Below, in pieces: positions 1 through 10,676 of a stretch of DNA of 64,000 nt. This stretch comes from Rhabdophis nuchalis (lineage: Eukaryota; Chordata; Lepidosauria; Squamata; Natricidae). Location: positions 42,992,105 to 43,056,104 of the forward strand of contig CM077643.1 in the NCBI GenBank assembly GCA_039707465.1, read 5' to 3'. Every line of letters starts with the position of its first letter. Positions within the stretch are counted from its first letter, which is position 1. Both the position numbers and the translations under genes were made by a program. The notes beneath the pieces were generated by a model, which searched no databases, was not told the origin of the DNA, and saw only the letters and a program-made list of their open reading frames with translations.

Positions 1-260
1 CCGTAGAATCTACAATCCGAGCTGTCAATGGGAAGAAAACAACTGCAGTTTGTCTGGAAGAAGAAAAACAAGTATTGGGTCAAAAAAAAAGAAAATGTGT
101 TCTTCTGACTGCATTTATAGTTCAGGCATTTATAGTGATTGCATCTGAGTAGCCCTTACATTTTTTGAGGAGTTCCCATTTTTCTCTCTGTTATAAACAA
201 ATCATTATAGACACTTAGAGCAAAGTTGTTTTCTAGAAACACTGACTTTGCAAACTAAAA

Positions 261-266
261 TTTAAT
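261..266 (-). promoter_or_regulatory. Possible HJV polyadenylation signal (ATTAAA)
   Basis: On the minus strand ATTAAA lies about 620 bp downstream of the HJV stop codon, giving a 3' UTR of a plausible size. No canonical AATAAA was seen on that strand between 1 and 885. The hexamer is weak and could be chance. Confidence 0.25.
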
Positions 267-885
267 GAAAGAGGCAATGCAGTCTCCGTGTTATTTCTGT
301 AGATAGCTGTGAATTTCCAGTTTTCAGAAGAGATTAAATAAAGCAGAAAAGATAGTGAGCAAACAGAATGCTGAGAAGAAGAAAATAGCTTACTACATTC
401 TCTGTGTACTGTCCAGATATTTTAAAGTGCCAAAGAACATTTACCATTAGTTTTCATCTCTCTCAGGTTTCTACTAAATCTTTAAAAAAAACTTAAAGCA
501 ACTGAATACCCAAATATTCCTGTCATTTGATTGTCATTAGTAATTAAAATCCTATCTAAGGATGTTGTCAAATTCAGGGAAAGCGTTCCAGTTGATAACT
601 GTCACTAAGGTATGTAGGAATTATAGTGCAAGGTCCTCTTGATTAATTGTACCAAGAAGCTTTAGGAATACAAATCCCATTCACCACAGGATAGAGAAAT
701 ATTCATAACTTCCTGGAATGTTCCAGGTTTTAAGAATGAGATTTCCACACAAAAACTTGGATGGGACACCTAACTCTACTTTTAAAACAGGTTGGGGTAG
801 TTCATCTATCAGCACTTAGAAAGCCATTTGAGGAAATAAATCATATTTGCTGATCCCCCAGACTTTCTAGTCACCACTGAAATGT

Positions 886-1500
886 TCAAATATACAGTTG
901 TAGTATTGTGAGGATTAAGAGAAGGAAGGATGAACTGCAAAGATGAGAAGTCCTATCACTGTGGAAAATATGGATTTTCTTGGAATCTGGATGGAGTGCT
1001 CTGGCATCTTCCAATGCTTTCTGTGCTGCTTGAGTAAAGTTAACATCTCCTGAAGTCATCACATCAAAGACACATGACTGGAAGTAGGCGTCTTCAACTG
1101 GTAGCTTCTCCTTACATAGCAGATGAGCTTTCTTTCTGGTCAGGCTGCCTTTTGGAGGACAGCAGTTATGTATAGAGATGCGTTGGCTGAGAAAGCATCC
1201 TGACATACACAGCTGGAGATCCTGTTCATCTGTGAAGGAGGATGCTATCTCCTTAGCTATCCGGATGGAGAAGGACAGGTGCTTCCCTACCTGGCGCACA
1301 GCAATGGTGGTACCAATGTATGTTGCTTGGATTGTTATGTGCTGTCCAGGTATATGTTCATGAATGGTTAAGCTACTCCCTCCAGGTTTCTCACCACCAT
1401 TCACTGAACCATCTGCGAATGCTACTGGCAGGTTGTCCATTTCTGCCTGGTAGACCTTCTCTTCAATGCATTCTTTCATGTTTTTAAATATAATGGTAAG
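886..1500 (-). CDS. HJV: HJV last coding exon (C-terminal domain, GPI signal)
   Basis: The acceptor TTCCTTTGCAG ends at 1501. The exon reads LTIIFKNM onward, 204 codons, then TGA at 886-888. It has the expected PVAF-DGS-NGG block, YIGTTI, VRQVG, SFSIR, EQDLQLC, and the C-terminal [13 protein letters not shown] and LEDARALHP blocks. It ends with about 15 hydrophobic residues after a serine/cysteine cluster, fitting a GPI-attachment signal. Around residues 319-330 it has an NCCPP pair and TRKK where human hemojuvelin has an RNRR furin site. ORF sequence upstream of LTIIFKNM (to 1566) is intronic readthrough and not coding. Confidence 0.94.
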   Translation of the reverse strand, partial: LTIIFKNMKECIEEKVYQAEMDNLPVAFADGSVNGGEKPGGSSLTIHEHIPGQHITIQATYIGTTIAVRQVGKHLSFSIRIAKEIASSFTDEQDLQLCMSGCFLSQRISIHNCCPPKGSLTRKKAHLLCKEKLPVEDAYFQSCVFDVMTSGDVNFTQAAQKALEDARALHPDSKKIHIFHSDRTSHLCSSSFLLLILTILQLYI

Positions 1501-4500
1501 CTGCAAAGGAATAATAGCTTTAAAATACAAGGGATAGTTCAGATAGCTAATTTCTCTAAGAGCCATTCAATGACCAGTTCATACTGTATATTGCCATCCA
1601 AAGGGAACACACATCAAGTTAAAATCTTTTACTCTTTTTTAGAGAAAAAACAAACACTATTCATCAGGTAGGAGTGAAGTCTACAATTAGCTAAGATGCT
1701 TTTTCATATGTAACTGAAGAAAAAGGGGTGACATAAATACACATCACCCCTTATCAGGAGACCTGATCAACTTAACTGTCGGGCTCTATCCAAAACTACA
1801 ACCTTGCCTGAGAAGTACAGTGGTAGATTCTATACCAGGGGTCCCCAACCTTTGCAACTTTAAGTCTGAAGGACTTCAGCTCCCAGAATTCTCCAGCCAG
1901 CAAAGCTGGCTGGAGAAGTCTGGGAGCTGAAGTCCTTCAGACTTAAAGTTGCAAAGGTTGGGGATCCCTCTTCTATACTACAGAAGAGAGACAAATTAGG
2001 GGTCTCCAACAACAATAGTGCCCTCCCCCAAATACAAAAGGGTCCAGTTTACCCTATGGCAGAACATACTGTAATTCAGAGCTGAAAAAATCAGAAAGCA
2101 TATACAACTTCTTGTGGGATTTCTGGAAAAACAAAGGAGCATAAAAATATAAACTGCTTCTTCCATTATGTGTTGATACTAACCTGCTTCCAGGCATGTT
2201 CCTTCATCAGCTACAGTAAAGTACATTGGCTCTTCAGAGCAAATTGGTTCAGATATCAGGAAGTATTGCCTTATCTGGGGAATCTCCAAGCTTTCAACCA
2301 GAAATGGGATAGTCCTAACTATTTAACCACAGGCGACTGAGCTATCTTAGGAATAATGACAACTTCTTTGATCCAGTCAAACCACTGCAACTCCAATAAT
2401 GCTAAAAGCAAAGGTTCCTCTTGCCCATGTATGTGCTAGTCGTTCCCGACTCTAGGGGGTGGTGACCATCTGCATTTCAAAGCCAAAGAACCAGCAGTGT
2501 CCGAAGATGTCTCCATGGTCATGTGGCCAGCATGACTAAACATCGATGGTGCACGGAGTGCTGTTACCTTCCCACCAAAGGTGGTTCCTATTTTTCTACT
2601 TGCATTTTTACATGCTTTCAAACTGCTAGGTTAGCAGAAGCTGAGAAGAGTTAACAGGAGCTCACTCCATTATATGGCGCTAGGGATTCAAACCGCCAAA
2701 CTGCTGACCTTTCTGATCGACAAGCTCAGTGTCTTAGCCACTGAGTCACCACGTCCCTTTGCAATAATATTAAATCCTGGCAAAGGCTGGGAATTATATC
2801 AGAAATTCTGCATCAGTGATAGGAGTAGATTTTGGACCTAGTATGCCAGAAATATTCACATCAGTTATACACCCACTACTTAGATTCAATTTTCTGATTG
2901 GCGAGGGGCAAAGAAAGCTTTCCAATCTGTTAGGAAAGGCACCAGATAAGAAAGGGCTCAAACACATTCCTGAATTATCAGAAGAAAACTTTGATAAGAT
3001 AATAGCTGGGATCATATACAGGTAATCAACTTACTACCACAATTAAGCACAACATTTCTATTGCTAAACAAGACTGTTGGTAAGTGAATTTTGCCCCATT
3101 TTACAACCTTTCTTAAGTGAATGACCATATTTGTTAAGTTACTAATGGCTGTTAAGTGAATCAGGCTTCCCTATTAATTTTGCTTGTCAGAAGATCACCA
3201 AAGCTTATCACATGACTTCAGACCACTGCAACTGTCATAAATATATGGGTCAGCTGCCAAGCCTCTGAATTTTGATCAGGTGATCATGGGGATGCTGCAA
3301 CGGTTGTAAGTGTGAAAAATGGTCGTAAGTTTTTTTTCAGTGCCGTTGTAACTTCAAATGGTCACTAAATGAACTGTTATAAGCCCAGGATTACCTGTAC
3401 TGCATTACACCATAATGTAGATTTTGACAACGTTATATAATCCATTTGCTACAATTTCACCTTTACCATCGTCCAAAATTAAAAAGAAAAAAATTCAGCT
3501 ATATTGCCAGCATTTTCCCCAGTTGCTGGGAATTCTCAAATGGGATGCCGGGGAATCCATTCACCCTGTTGGTTGCCCAACCCCAATATAAAAGAGTGTA
3601 AGTCTACCTTGCCAATTCCAGTGACATTTGATCCTTTAACGATAGGATAACTAGTGGCTTGCACGAATAAATTATTGTTATCCAGAAGTGGCCAGGAGCC
3701 TTTAATTCGGCAAGTGTAGAACTCATCATTGACAGTCACGACGTGAGGATTCCCAAAGACAGCACAATAATGGTATGTGGGGGACTGGCCATGTTTGTGA
3801 ATAAAACTCTTCTCATAGTCACAGGTGTCTGTGGATGGGAAATAATCATATTTGTTGGGTGACAGTGCTGGAGGTTTGGCCACTGTGGTTGGCTCTTCCT
3901 TGGAACAGTTGTTCTGAATTATGAGGTCTTCAATGACATAAACAGCTGTATGGTATGCCAAGTCCCCGCGACAAGTACGGGCCGTCCTCCGGGTGCAACT
4001 GGAGTAGGCGCTCAAGGCATTACAGTAGGCAGCATTCCTTTCAGAGTTAGGCATGTTGTCTGTAGCATCTATAAATTCAGAATTGCAGCGTGAAATCTTG
4101 CATTGGGAATCAACTGTATCAAGGGAAATCAAAAGAAACCATTAGAAATAAGACTGTCGATTCCTCCTTCAACATTATTTGCAAAGTTGCAGAAGTTTCC
4201 TCTGGGATACTTGACTAGCAATTTCATAAGCAAAAACTGGTCATCTGGCCCCAAATTTTCCAACTCTTTTAAAATGTCCACTGGAATTGGGCAGCTAATA
4301 CATTTACATAACTAATAAAGATCTAGATAATGTGGGCTCCGAATACAACAGAGAATACCTTCTGCATAAATTCCACAAGTCAGAAAGAAGTAATTCACTC
4401 TGTTCACTCTTCATAGCTGTCTATTTTTCTGGAACGTTTCTGCGCTTCCCCACATACATCCCTCTGATATCTCTATTGGAGATCACAGGATATTATCCCC

Positions 4501-5934
4501 CTTTTTTTTTAGCAAGAAAGCTATTGGAGAACACCCCAGTGGGGCGGAAAGAATCAAACAAGGAATTTGCATGGACTCATTACATCAGTGTTTCTCAACC
4601 TTGGCAACATTAAGTCCTATGGAGCTCAACTCCCAGAATCCCCCAGCCAGCATAGCTTGCTGGGGAATTCTGCGAGTTGAGGTCCACAGGACGTAAAGTC
4701 ACAAAGGTTGAGAAACACTGCATTACATAAATGAGAGCAAGGTTCCCCTACCCTGTGCCTTTGAACCTAGTTTTTCCCAGTGCACGAAGATGCCTGTAAA
4801 ATAGATATCAAACAATAAAGTAGCTAGTTTGAACTCTGCATATGTGGGTCTGGTTGTTCATGTCTGACAAAAGCATTTCTACATATGAGAGGCCTTCTCC
4901 AAGTTGGTTCTCTTCAGACATAATGACTCCAATTTCCATAAATCTCCAGACACTATTAGCCAAACTGGCTAGAAAGTTATAAGTACAGCCATCCAATTAA
5001 GAAGATCTCCATACAGGGACAGGAATATCAGGGCTTCTCTAGTCCAGAGATGAATAACCTTTTTGTCCTGGCATGCTGAAATTGTACGTGTGCGACAGCG
5101 TATGCATACCCCCACCCACAATGCAGTGTGCCCCACCCTGTGTGTGTGCACATGACGCTCCCTGCGCTCCCCCCTCTTCCCATGCTCCCCTTGTGCATGC
5201 ATGTGACACACACCCCGCACCCCACTTTGGGACTAGTAGGCCTCCCTGAAGCCGCCTGAAACCAAAAACGCAACCCTCCCTCATAGGTTTTATAAATCTA
5301 AACCCCTAAATCTAATTAGAATGGCACTCTTTAGGATAATGATATTTTATAGCATTTTTATAACAAATTATCCAGAAGATCAGAAATGGAAGGAGGCTCT
5401 TGTAGAAAACAAGGCAAGGCACTCATAAATCCCAATGTTTCAAACAAAACCAAAAACAAGACTTATATCTGAAGTACCCAGAACTTCTTTTGACTATTAC
5501 AGCAGAAAATTGATGGTGCAATCTATTTTGAGACAAAAATGCACGAAAACTGTAGCTTCAAGCTTATCCCACTCTCCAAAAAAAACAAATAAAAAAGTCC
5601 AGCCCTCATTTTTCATGGGTGTTTTGCTTGATTTGAATAAAGGTTGTCTAGGGACAGAGGCAATAGAGTCTCAGTAGGACTGTCACTGAGAACAACAAAT
5701 GTCAAGCTAATATGGGTTTTTTGCTGTGTGAAGTTTGGATGGAGAACAGTTTAACTCAGCAGTCGAGAAAGACCCTCATTTAGAACTAACCCCACAAGAT
5801 AACATAGAAGCCAAACTCTTACCATGTTTATATAATAGGAGGAGGACCAGCAGTTTAATGAAGAAGCTTGGATTTGTTAAGTAAAGCGGATTCATGCAGC
5901 AGGCTGATAGCCTTTTTTTGAACCATTCAGTCAT
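886..5934 (-). CDS. HJV: Hemojuvelin (RGM family BMP co-receptor), three coding exons
   Basis: Hemojuvelin is a GPI-anchored co-receptor that binds BMP ligands and neogenin and drives SMAD signalling to hepcidin, chiefly in liver and muscle. The CDS joins complement(5823-5934), (3608-4113) and (886-1500): 112+506+615 nt, 410 residues plus TGA, against about 426 in human. Seen in order: hydrophobic signal segment (about 25-36), RGM N-domain with an RGD at 86-88, partial von Willebrand D domain with FGNPH at 157-161, C-terminal domain with [12 protein letters not shown] (about 341-352), and a hydrophobic GPI-type tail (396-410). N-glycosylation sequons lie at 106, 200 and 360. Segments such as [15 protein letters not shown] and LFVQATS fit hemojuvelin better than RGMA or RGMB, from recall of the families. 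Introns are 1709 and 2107 bp. Odd points are the Asn in the normally Asp-Pro cleavage motif and the lack of an RXXR furin site. Confidence 0.92.
1836..1970. mobile_element. Palindromic hAT-type MITE in HJV intron 2
   Basis: The element is almost one hairpin: it starts CAGGGGTCCCCAACC, reads into CTCCAGCCAGC, turns near the middle, and returns as the reverse complement, ending near GGGGATCCCTC. It is flanked by a perfect 8-bp duplication, TTCTATAC, at 1828-1835 and 1971-1978. An 8-bp duplication and CAGGGG ends fit hAT transposition. A related copy is at 27,166-27,279. Confidence 0.85.
2428..2758 (-). mobile_element. Sauria-type tRNA SINE in HJV intron 2
   Basis: Read on the minus strand it begins with a tRNA-like head (CTCAGTGGCTAAGACACTG, then GGTTTGAATCCC as a B-box-like segment) and ends with the BovB-like tail CTAGAGTCGGGAACGACTAG. 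The centre contains the typical CCACCTTTGGTGGGAAGGTA. Other copies in the window are at 27,449 and 53,626. Confidence 0.85.
3019..3397 (-). mobile_element. TA-flanked Tigger-like MITE in HJV intron 2
   Basis: It begins CAGGTAATCAACTTAC and ends GGATTACCTG, with TA on both sides (3017-3018 and 3398-3399). Interior text such as TGGTCACTAAATGAACTG shows the same family as the copies at 9,244 and 18,750, in reverse orientation. TA target sites and these ends fit a Tc1/mariner-pogo non-autonomous element. Confidence 0.75.
3608..4113 (-). CDS. HJV: HJV coding exon 2 (N-domain and start of vWF-D-like domain)
   Basis: The acceptor TTGATACAG ends at 4114 and the donor GTAGAC begins at 3607. The exon is 506 nt: two bases complete codon 38, then 168 codons, ending in phase 0 after Lys206. 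It carries the RGM cysteine pattern [17 protein letters not shown] with the RGD, the NCS glycosylation site, CDYEKSF, and the block C-AVFGNPHV. The glycine-rich stretch of mammalian hemojuvelin is absent and replaced by a short acidic/polar linker. The codon at 3749-3751 reads AAT (Asn159), where RGM proteins normally have Asp. Confidence 0.93.
4586..4720. mobile_element. hAT-type MITE in HJV intron 1
   Basis: It has near-palindromic halves starting CAGTGTTTCTCAACCTTGGC and ending GGTTGAGAAACACTG. A perfect 8-bp duplication, CATTACAT, lies at 4578-4585 and 4721-4728. Confidence 0.88.
5040..5288. mobile_element. Degraded hAT-like fragment in HJV intron 1
   Basis: GATGAATAACCTTTTTGTCC resembles the GATGGCAAACCTTTTTTG end of the copy at 59,515, followed by the same kind of alternating purine/pyrimidine GTGTGC/GCATGC-rich body. 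No clear right end or target duplication was found. Confidence 0.4.
5823..5934 (-). CDS. HJV: HJV coding exon 1 (start codon and signal peptide)
   Basis: This short exon is found only by following splice signals. ATG is at 5934-5932 with A at -3, and an in-frame TGA lies eight codons upstream, so this is the first possible in-frame Met of the exon. It encodes 37 residues plus one base, ending in the hydrophobic run [11 protein letters not shown]. The donor GTAAGA follows at 5822. The single leftover base (phase 1) joins the two bases that open the next exon, giving Val and then DSQCKI, which matches the position of the mature N-terminus in hemojuvelins. A second in-frame Met at residue 14 would give a more ordinary, shorter signal peptide. 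Which Met is used cannot be decided from the sequence. Confidence 0.82.
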
Positions 5935-5986
5935 TCTGGAAGTTGATTGTTCAAGTCACTCTTCACCTTTTCTTTCCAAGAGTTTG
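5935..5986 (-). other. HJV: Probable HJV 5' UTR part of the first coding exon
   Basis: Immediately 5' of the ATG on the minus strand, a pyrimidine-leaning TTTGTTTATTTACAG ends at 5987 and could be the acceptor that joins a non-coding first exon. Hemojuvelin genes do have a non-coding first exon. I could not find that exon or a promoter further upstream. Confidence 0.4.
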
Positions 5987-6200
5987 CTGTAAATAAACAA
6001 AGACTGAAATAAATCTTGTCCCATTTTATGCCACACAATCTGGCCTCCTGGAACATTGTTGTCCTCTGTTTGTTTGTTTTTTAATTTGTAGCTCTTATTT
6101 TGAATTCTGTTAGGGAGGGGAAAAAATTGTCACAATGAAATTATTCTTTTTGGGTATTTCTATCACCATAGAGCTCTGTGGCCATTATACTTCTATGAAA

Positions 6201-6252
6201 CCTGAAGTAATTGGATGGCACAGTTACCTGAAGTAATTGGATGGCACAGTTA
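6201..6252. repeat. Two-copy 26-bp tandem duplication
   Basis: A 26-bp unit starting CCTGAAGTAATTGGATGG occurs twice in direct succession with no differences seen. Confidence 0.8.
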
Positions 6253-7473
6253 CCTAAGGCTTCCTGTTCAGACCAGAGACTAGCTTAGAAATCTCTTCAG
6301 ATTCTTCTCATACTCTTAGCAGCCCTCTCTGGTGACTTGAAACGTGCTCCAACATAAAAAGTCCTTTGCAACAAGCTATTCCTTTGGAGGGTTTCTCTTT
6401 TCAGCCAAGATGGAAGATTCTTCACTTAAACAAAACAAGGTAGAGGAAGATATGTTCTTCCTCTTTTATCCACCCCCCACCCCCACCCCAACATCAATCA
6501 AAGCAGAACATGGAAGATTTCAGGCTGGCAAACCACCATCAAAACTGTGAGCAATCATTCACACAACAATGCCTTTGTCCACCTTTTGGTGGGCCAGCTA
6601 GTTGCAGGTATATTTTGCCTTACTCGCTGATGAGCTTCCATTGGTCTCTTGTTCAAGAGCACGACAGCAAACAAGGAGAATCTTCTTTCACTGTCCAGTA
6701 TACCATTTCCTCCATTCCTACTGTCCAGGGTTGATTTGATGAGGACTTAGTGACAATCTACGCATCCCAATCACATTTGTGTGCTACCGTGCTACTTTCA
6801 CTAAAGTCAATAAAGTATGGCAGAGACTTTGCCCCTGTTTCCAAACTTGGTTTGGACGGTTAATGATCAACCGGTTGATACAATATCTGCATACAATATC
6901 CCTATAACAAGATAACAGAACCCAAAAATATTTAACATTTCACAATAGGTAGCAAGTTTCAGAGAAAGACCCTTGAGTCACCATTGAATCACTGAATTCA
7001 TCCCATAACAGGCCCAAGAGCGGGCTTGTGTATCTCAGTTTGCAGCATTCAATTCAAATAGCAACAACAATTCATTCCTCATCAGTTCCATTCATTCCTA
7101 ATCAGTTCAGTTAATGATCTAGGGGCTGAACTCTCATAGCATACTAACTTTGTTTAAGGTGGGTTACCTAAGAGCTGTGACTTCGTTGTACAAAGCCATG
7201 CCATTTGGTTAGCTTACCATTCAACATATTGCATAAGCTCTGATAAATGAGTTAATTCAGTGATTAACTTCAGCAAGGTTACTGAACTAACCCACTTTCT
7301 GAGTTTACACAGAACATTGAATGATAAGATCATCAAATGGGATGGGACTTGTAGTTGTATGGAGAGGGGGGGGAAAGTATGGAATAGATTGTGCTATGTA
7401 CACTGCCCTAAGTTTCTGGAAGAAAGGCAGACTAGAAATATAATAAATAATCATTTTACCCACCTTTGCTCTT
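6253..7473. other. Stretch with no recognised feature
   Basis: AT-rich DNA upstream of HJV with short A and C runs only. The open frames here are short and resemble nothing known to me. A non-coding HJV exon or promoter could lie here, but no signal is strong enough to place it. Confidence 0.5.
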
Positions 7474-7712
7474 AAAGAGTTGTGGTGGCACAGTGGTTAG
7501 AGTGCAGTAATGCAGGCTACTTCTGCTGACGTCCAGCTGCCTGCAATTTGGCAGTTCAAATCTCACCAGGCTCAAGGTTGACTCAGCCTTCCATCCTTCC
7601 AAGGTGGGTAAAATGAGGACCAGTTTGTTGGGGGCAATATGCTGACTCTGTAAACTGCTTAGAGAGGGCTGTAAAGCTGTATATAAGTCTAAGTGCTATT
7701 GCTATTGCTAAA
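7474..7712 (+). mobile_element. tRNA-derived MIR-like SINE
   Basis: A tRNA-like head (GTGGCACAGTGGTTAGAGTG as A box, CAGTTCAAATCTC as B-box region) is followed by a conserved-looking body (CCTTCCATCCTTCCAAGGTG) and a tail of CTATTG units (GCTATTGCTATTGCT). The layout fits a MIR/CORE-like SINE mobilised by an L2 LINE. Confidence 0.75.
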
Positions 7713-8204
7713 GAGAAAGTCCCCCAGTCCTGCAAGTACTTTTAAGACTTACAATGTGCACATGTAGTTGAAAAGAGCTAGCACAATCCACAGCTCTTGA
7801 GTCACCTTTTTCTGTATTTTTCAGATCTTCTTCCTCATTATTATGACTCCTATAACTTAGCAGCTTGGTCTTCTGCTGTCTTGAAGAAGGTAACATGTGC
7901 GAACTATTAATGCAAATTCTAAAATAGGGATAACACAGTTTAAAGGAAAACACCATCAATTTCATCCCAAGCCCTGCCTTATCCAGACAAGACCATGCCT
8001 ATCTTGTGTTCTCAATCCTCCCAATGTTCCATGTGGCCATTGGCTATCAAATGGTTGTCAAACCTGAGTTACATGAATCAGACCATTATTGGTTATTCAA
8101 CAAAGGAACATTTTAGCAGAACATGAGCTCAGCTTTTTAGCGGTGTCCACATTGAGCAGGTAGAAGACTGGTTCACATAATTAAATATGTTTTATTTATC
8201 TTTA

Positions 8205-8448
8205 TTTATTTTATTTATTTATTTTATTAAATTTATACCCCGCCCTTCTCCTACAAAAGAACCCAGGGCGGCGCACAGGAAAATTAAAAATCAATACATA
8301 CATAAATACACCATTATTAAAACCCTATTAAACTTAAGTTACCCCGTGCTAAAAACATTTTAAAATCCTCTAATTAAAATTTATAGCTAATAAAAAGTCC
8401 ATATCGGGTGGTTATGCTAGGCCAGCTTGTTGGAATAGATGCGTTTCA
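8205..8448 (-). mobile_element. L2 LINE 3' end fragment
   Basis: In minus orientation it carries the 3' signature of the window's L2 family: CGCCGCCCTGGGTTC, then GAGAAGGGCGGGGTATAAAT, then an ATTT-rich tail. It matches the terminal parts of the long L2 at 12.8-17.5 kb. Confidence 0.75.
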
Positions 8449-8640
8449 AAGGATTCTGAAAGAAGCAGATTATCTGAACCCATTACAGTCAGGTTTCAGA
8501 CCAGGGGACATCATTGACTGCATTTGTTGACAAAGTTAAGCAGTCTGTCCTGGTGGGACCTTGGAAGTAGTCTTCTCTTGTATGGCAATTGCCTTATAGA
8601 ACAGCCTTCACATGGCCCCAAGTCCTGCTAGCCTTCAGGA
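8449..8640 (+). mobile_element. Decayed L2 reverse-transcriptase relic
   Basis: On the plus strand a short stretch translates as DYLNPLQSGFRPG, matching the DYLDPRQSGFRPGHS block of the intact L2 RT in this window. Frameshifts follow quickly. It faces away from the adjacent L2 3' end. Confidence 0.5.
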
Positions 8641-8800
8641 ACACTCTGGGGACAGGATGCTGATAGACCTACTAGGTGGAGGAATCAGCAAAGGTGAAGC
8701 AATTCATGCTGTTATGTTCTGCTGACTGACAATGGATTTACAGTGATTCAACTGAGCAATAGGGAATAGCTCCAAGTCACATATTCAAAAATGGGTTTCC

Positions 8801-9125
8801 AAGAGGTGGGCTGCAGCCGGTTCAGGCTGGTTCAGACCAGTTTAGGTGAACCAATAGTTTTGACCACCGGCTGGGCCCACTGAACCACCCTGGCACTAGC
8901 CTGTCCTATTTATCTCACTCTCTGGCTTTGTTCCCCATCCACAAAGCCCAGCTGATTGTCGTGTCTCATCTGCTCTACTCACCATGGCTGCCTGACAAGA
9001 TTTTCTGTGTGTTTGAAGCCTCACGAAAGCACAGAAGGCATGCACACAAGCGAAGTGAGCATGCACATGCGCACGCTCATATTTCCGGAGGACCAGTTGT
9101 TAACGTATGTGCAGCCCACCTCTGG
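8801..9125. mobile_element. hAT-type non-autonomous element
   Basis: It starts AAGAGGTGGGCTGCAGCCGG and ends CAGCCCACCTCTG. Flanks GGGTTTCC (8793-8800) and GGGCTTCC (9126-9133) form an 8-bp duplication with one change. The body resembles the CAGAGGTGGG family at 17,659 and 33,437. Confidence 0.65.
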
Positions 9126-9243
9126 GGGCTTCCCCAAGTAGTTGTAATGGCTCTTAAATCGGACTGGATAGAGACACAATAAACCTAACCTGCAGAGACT
9201 GGTTTAGCAGAAAAAGAACCCAAAGAGGTGACAAAAAGTCACC

Positions 9244-9616
9244 TAGCTAGTCTTTGACTTACAACCATTCATTTAGTGACATTTTGAAGTTACAACAGCA
9301 CTGCAAAAAGTGATTTATGACGGATTTTACAACCGTTGCAGGATCCCCCATGGGCACATGATCAATATTTGGATGCTTGACAACTGGCATGCATTTATGA
9401 TAGTTGCAGTATCCTGAGGTCATGTGATGTCACCGTCTCACAAGCAAAGTCAATGGGGAAGGCAGATTCACATTGCTGACTTAACAACTGCAGTGATTCA
9501 CTCAACCACCGTGGCAAGAAAGGTTGTAAAATGGGGGCAAAATTCACTGAACAATTACCTTGCTTAGCAACAGAATGTTTTTGGCTCAGTCGTGGTTGTA
9601 AGTCAATGACTAGTTG
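9244..9616 (+). mobile_element. Tigger-like MITE
   Basis: TAGCTAGTCTTTGACTTAC at the left and AGTCAATGACTAGTTGTA at the right are inverted ends. The interior GCAAAATTCACTGAACAATT is shared with the copy at 18,750. The TA duplication is clear on the right and blurred on the left. Confidence 0.7.
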
Positions 9617-9619
9617 TAC

Positions 9620-10676
9620 CTGAACATACCCAGAGAATAACAGAGAATATGGACAATATTTCCCATTGGTAAAACAAAATTTTAGCAGAATTCTCGATGA
9701 TGGATATATGCCACAGTGCTTCTTTTGGCATTTTGCTTCTATAAGCACAAAAAGAAGTTTAAGTCTCCCCATGAAGCAAAACCTTTACAACAGTTTCCAT
9801 CAAATAAAGTGTGGAATCTATATGAAATGAAAACTGAAGTCTCGCACAGCTATTACTTTAAAAAGAACTCTGAAAACCAAAGACGCAAACTGTATTTTTG
9901 CCTCTCTTAAATAACAAGACAATACATTTACCACCTTATCAGAATTCCCTTATGAACGCCATGATTTTCTTTTAGTAAGAAAAAAAATTGCATTTTGCTT
10001 ATGTCTGTATTCTTCTTTCTGTAAAGTTTTACGCATAGCGTAATGTTAACCAAACTTCCTCTGTCCTTTGGCAACTTTGATTTGATATGAGAGCTTTTTC
10101 ATTATCATAAGTTTTCCAAACTTTTTTCAGAGATTTTATGTTAGTATAGCAGCTCTTACCCCAAAATCTAGCAATAACACATTCTGCTGCAAGCAGCAAA
10201 AATGCCAAGATAGTTTAAAACATCTTAGCTTTTCCTGCGTCCTGAATGAGTGAAGAAATACTAATGGGATTGTCTATGGCTTAAGATGTTCGCTGTGGTG
10301 GGTGGAAAAAGCTACACTCCAAAAGAAAGTCAGAATTTATCATGTACTACCACATGCATTAATACAACTCTGAATTTCCACCCTTTTCAGCTAGCACTAG
10401 GCTGCTTAATATAAATAAATCTCATTTGAAGCACTGGTCATGGCCATCTACATAAAATGATTTCATTTGCATTTGCCATTACTTTTTCAATCCTTCCTCA
10501 AATTTTGCTTTCTCTGTGAAGTTTATAGGAACCCCGTAGTTTCCATCTCCTTTTGAAACAAAGCCTAACTTAAGTACTTAATAAGGTGCATATTTTTATT
10601 CCTTTCTTCTTTCCTTTTTGCTACAATCTTTGTACTCCTTAAGATGCATGGGCTACTATATCTCCCAGCAATAGTT
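9620..10676. other. Stretch with no recognised feature
   Basis: AT-rich and apparently single-copy. The 64-codon frame at 9716-9910 is low in complexity and unlike any protein I know. Confidence 0.5.

Noticed and set aside
1178..1363. Plus-strand frame opposite the last HJV exon
   Set aside because: A shadow of the antisense coding exon, with no motif of its own.
886..4113. RGMA or RGMB instead of HJV
   Set aside because: All three share the fold, but several blocks ([32 protein letters not shown]) fit my memory of hemojuvelin best. No alignment could be run, so a small doubt remains.
7474..7560. A functional tRNA gene
   Set aside because: A- and B-box-like segments are present but there is no full cloverleaf, and the sequence continues into a SINE body; the same holds for the Sauria SINE heads.
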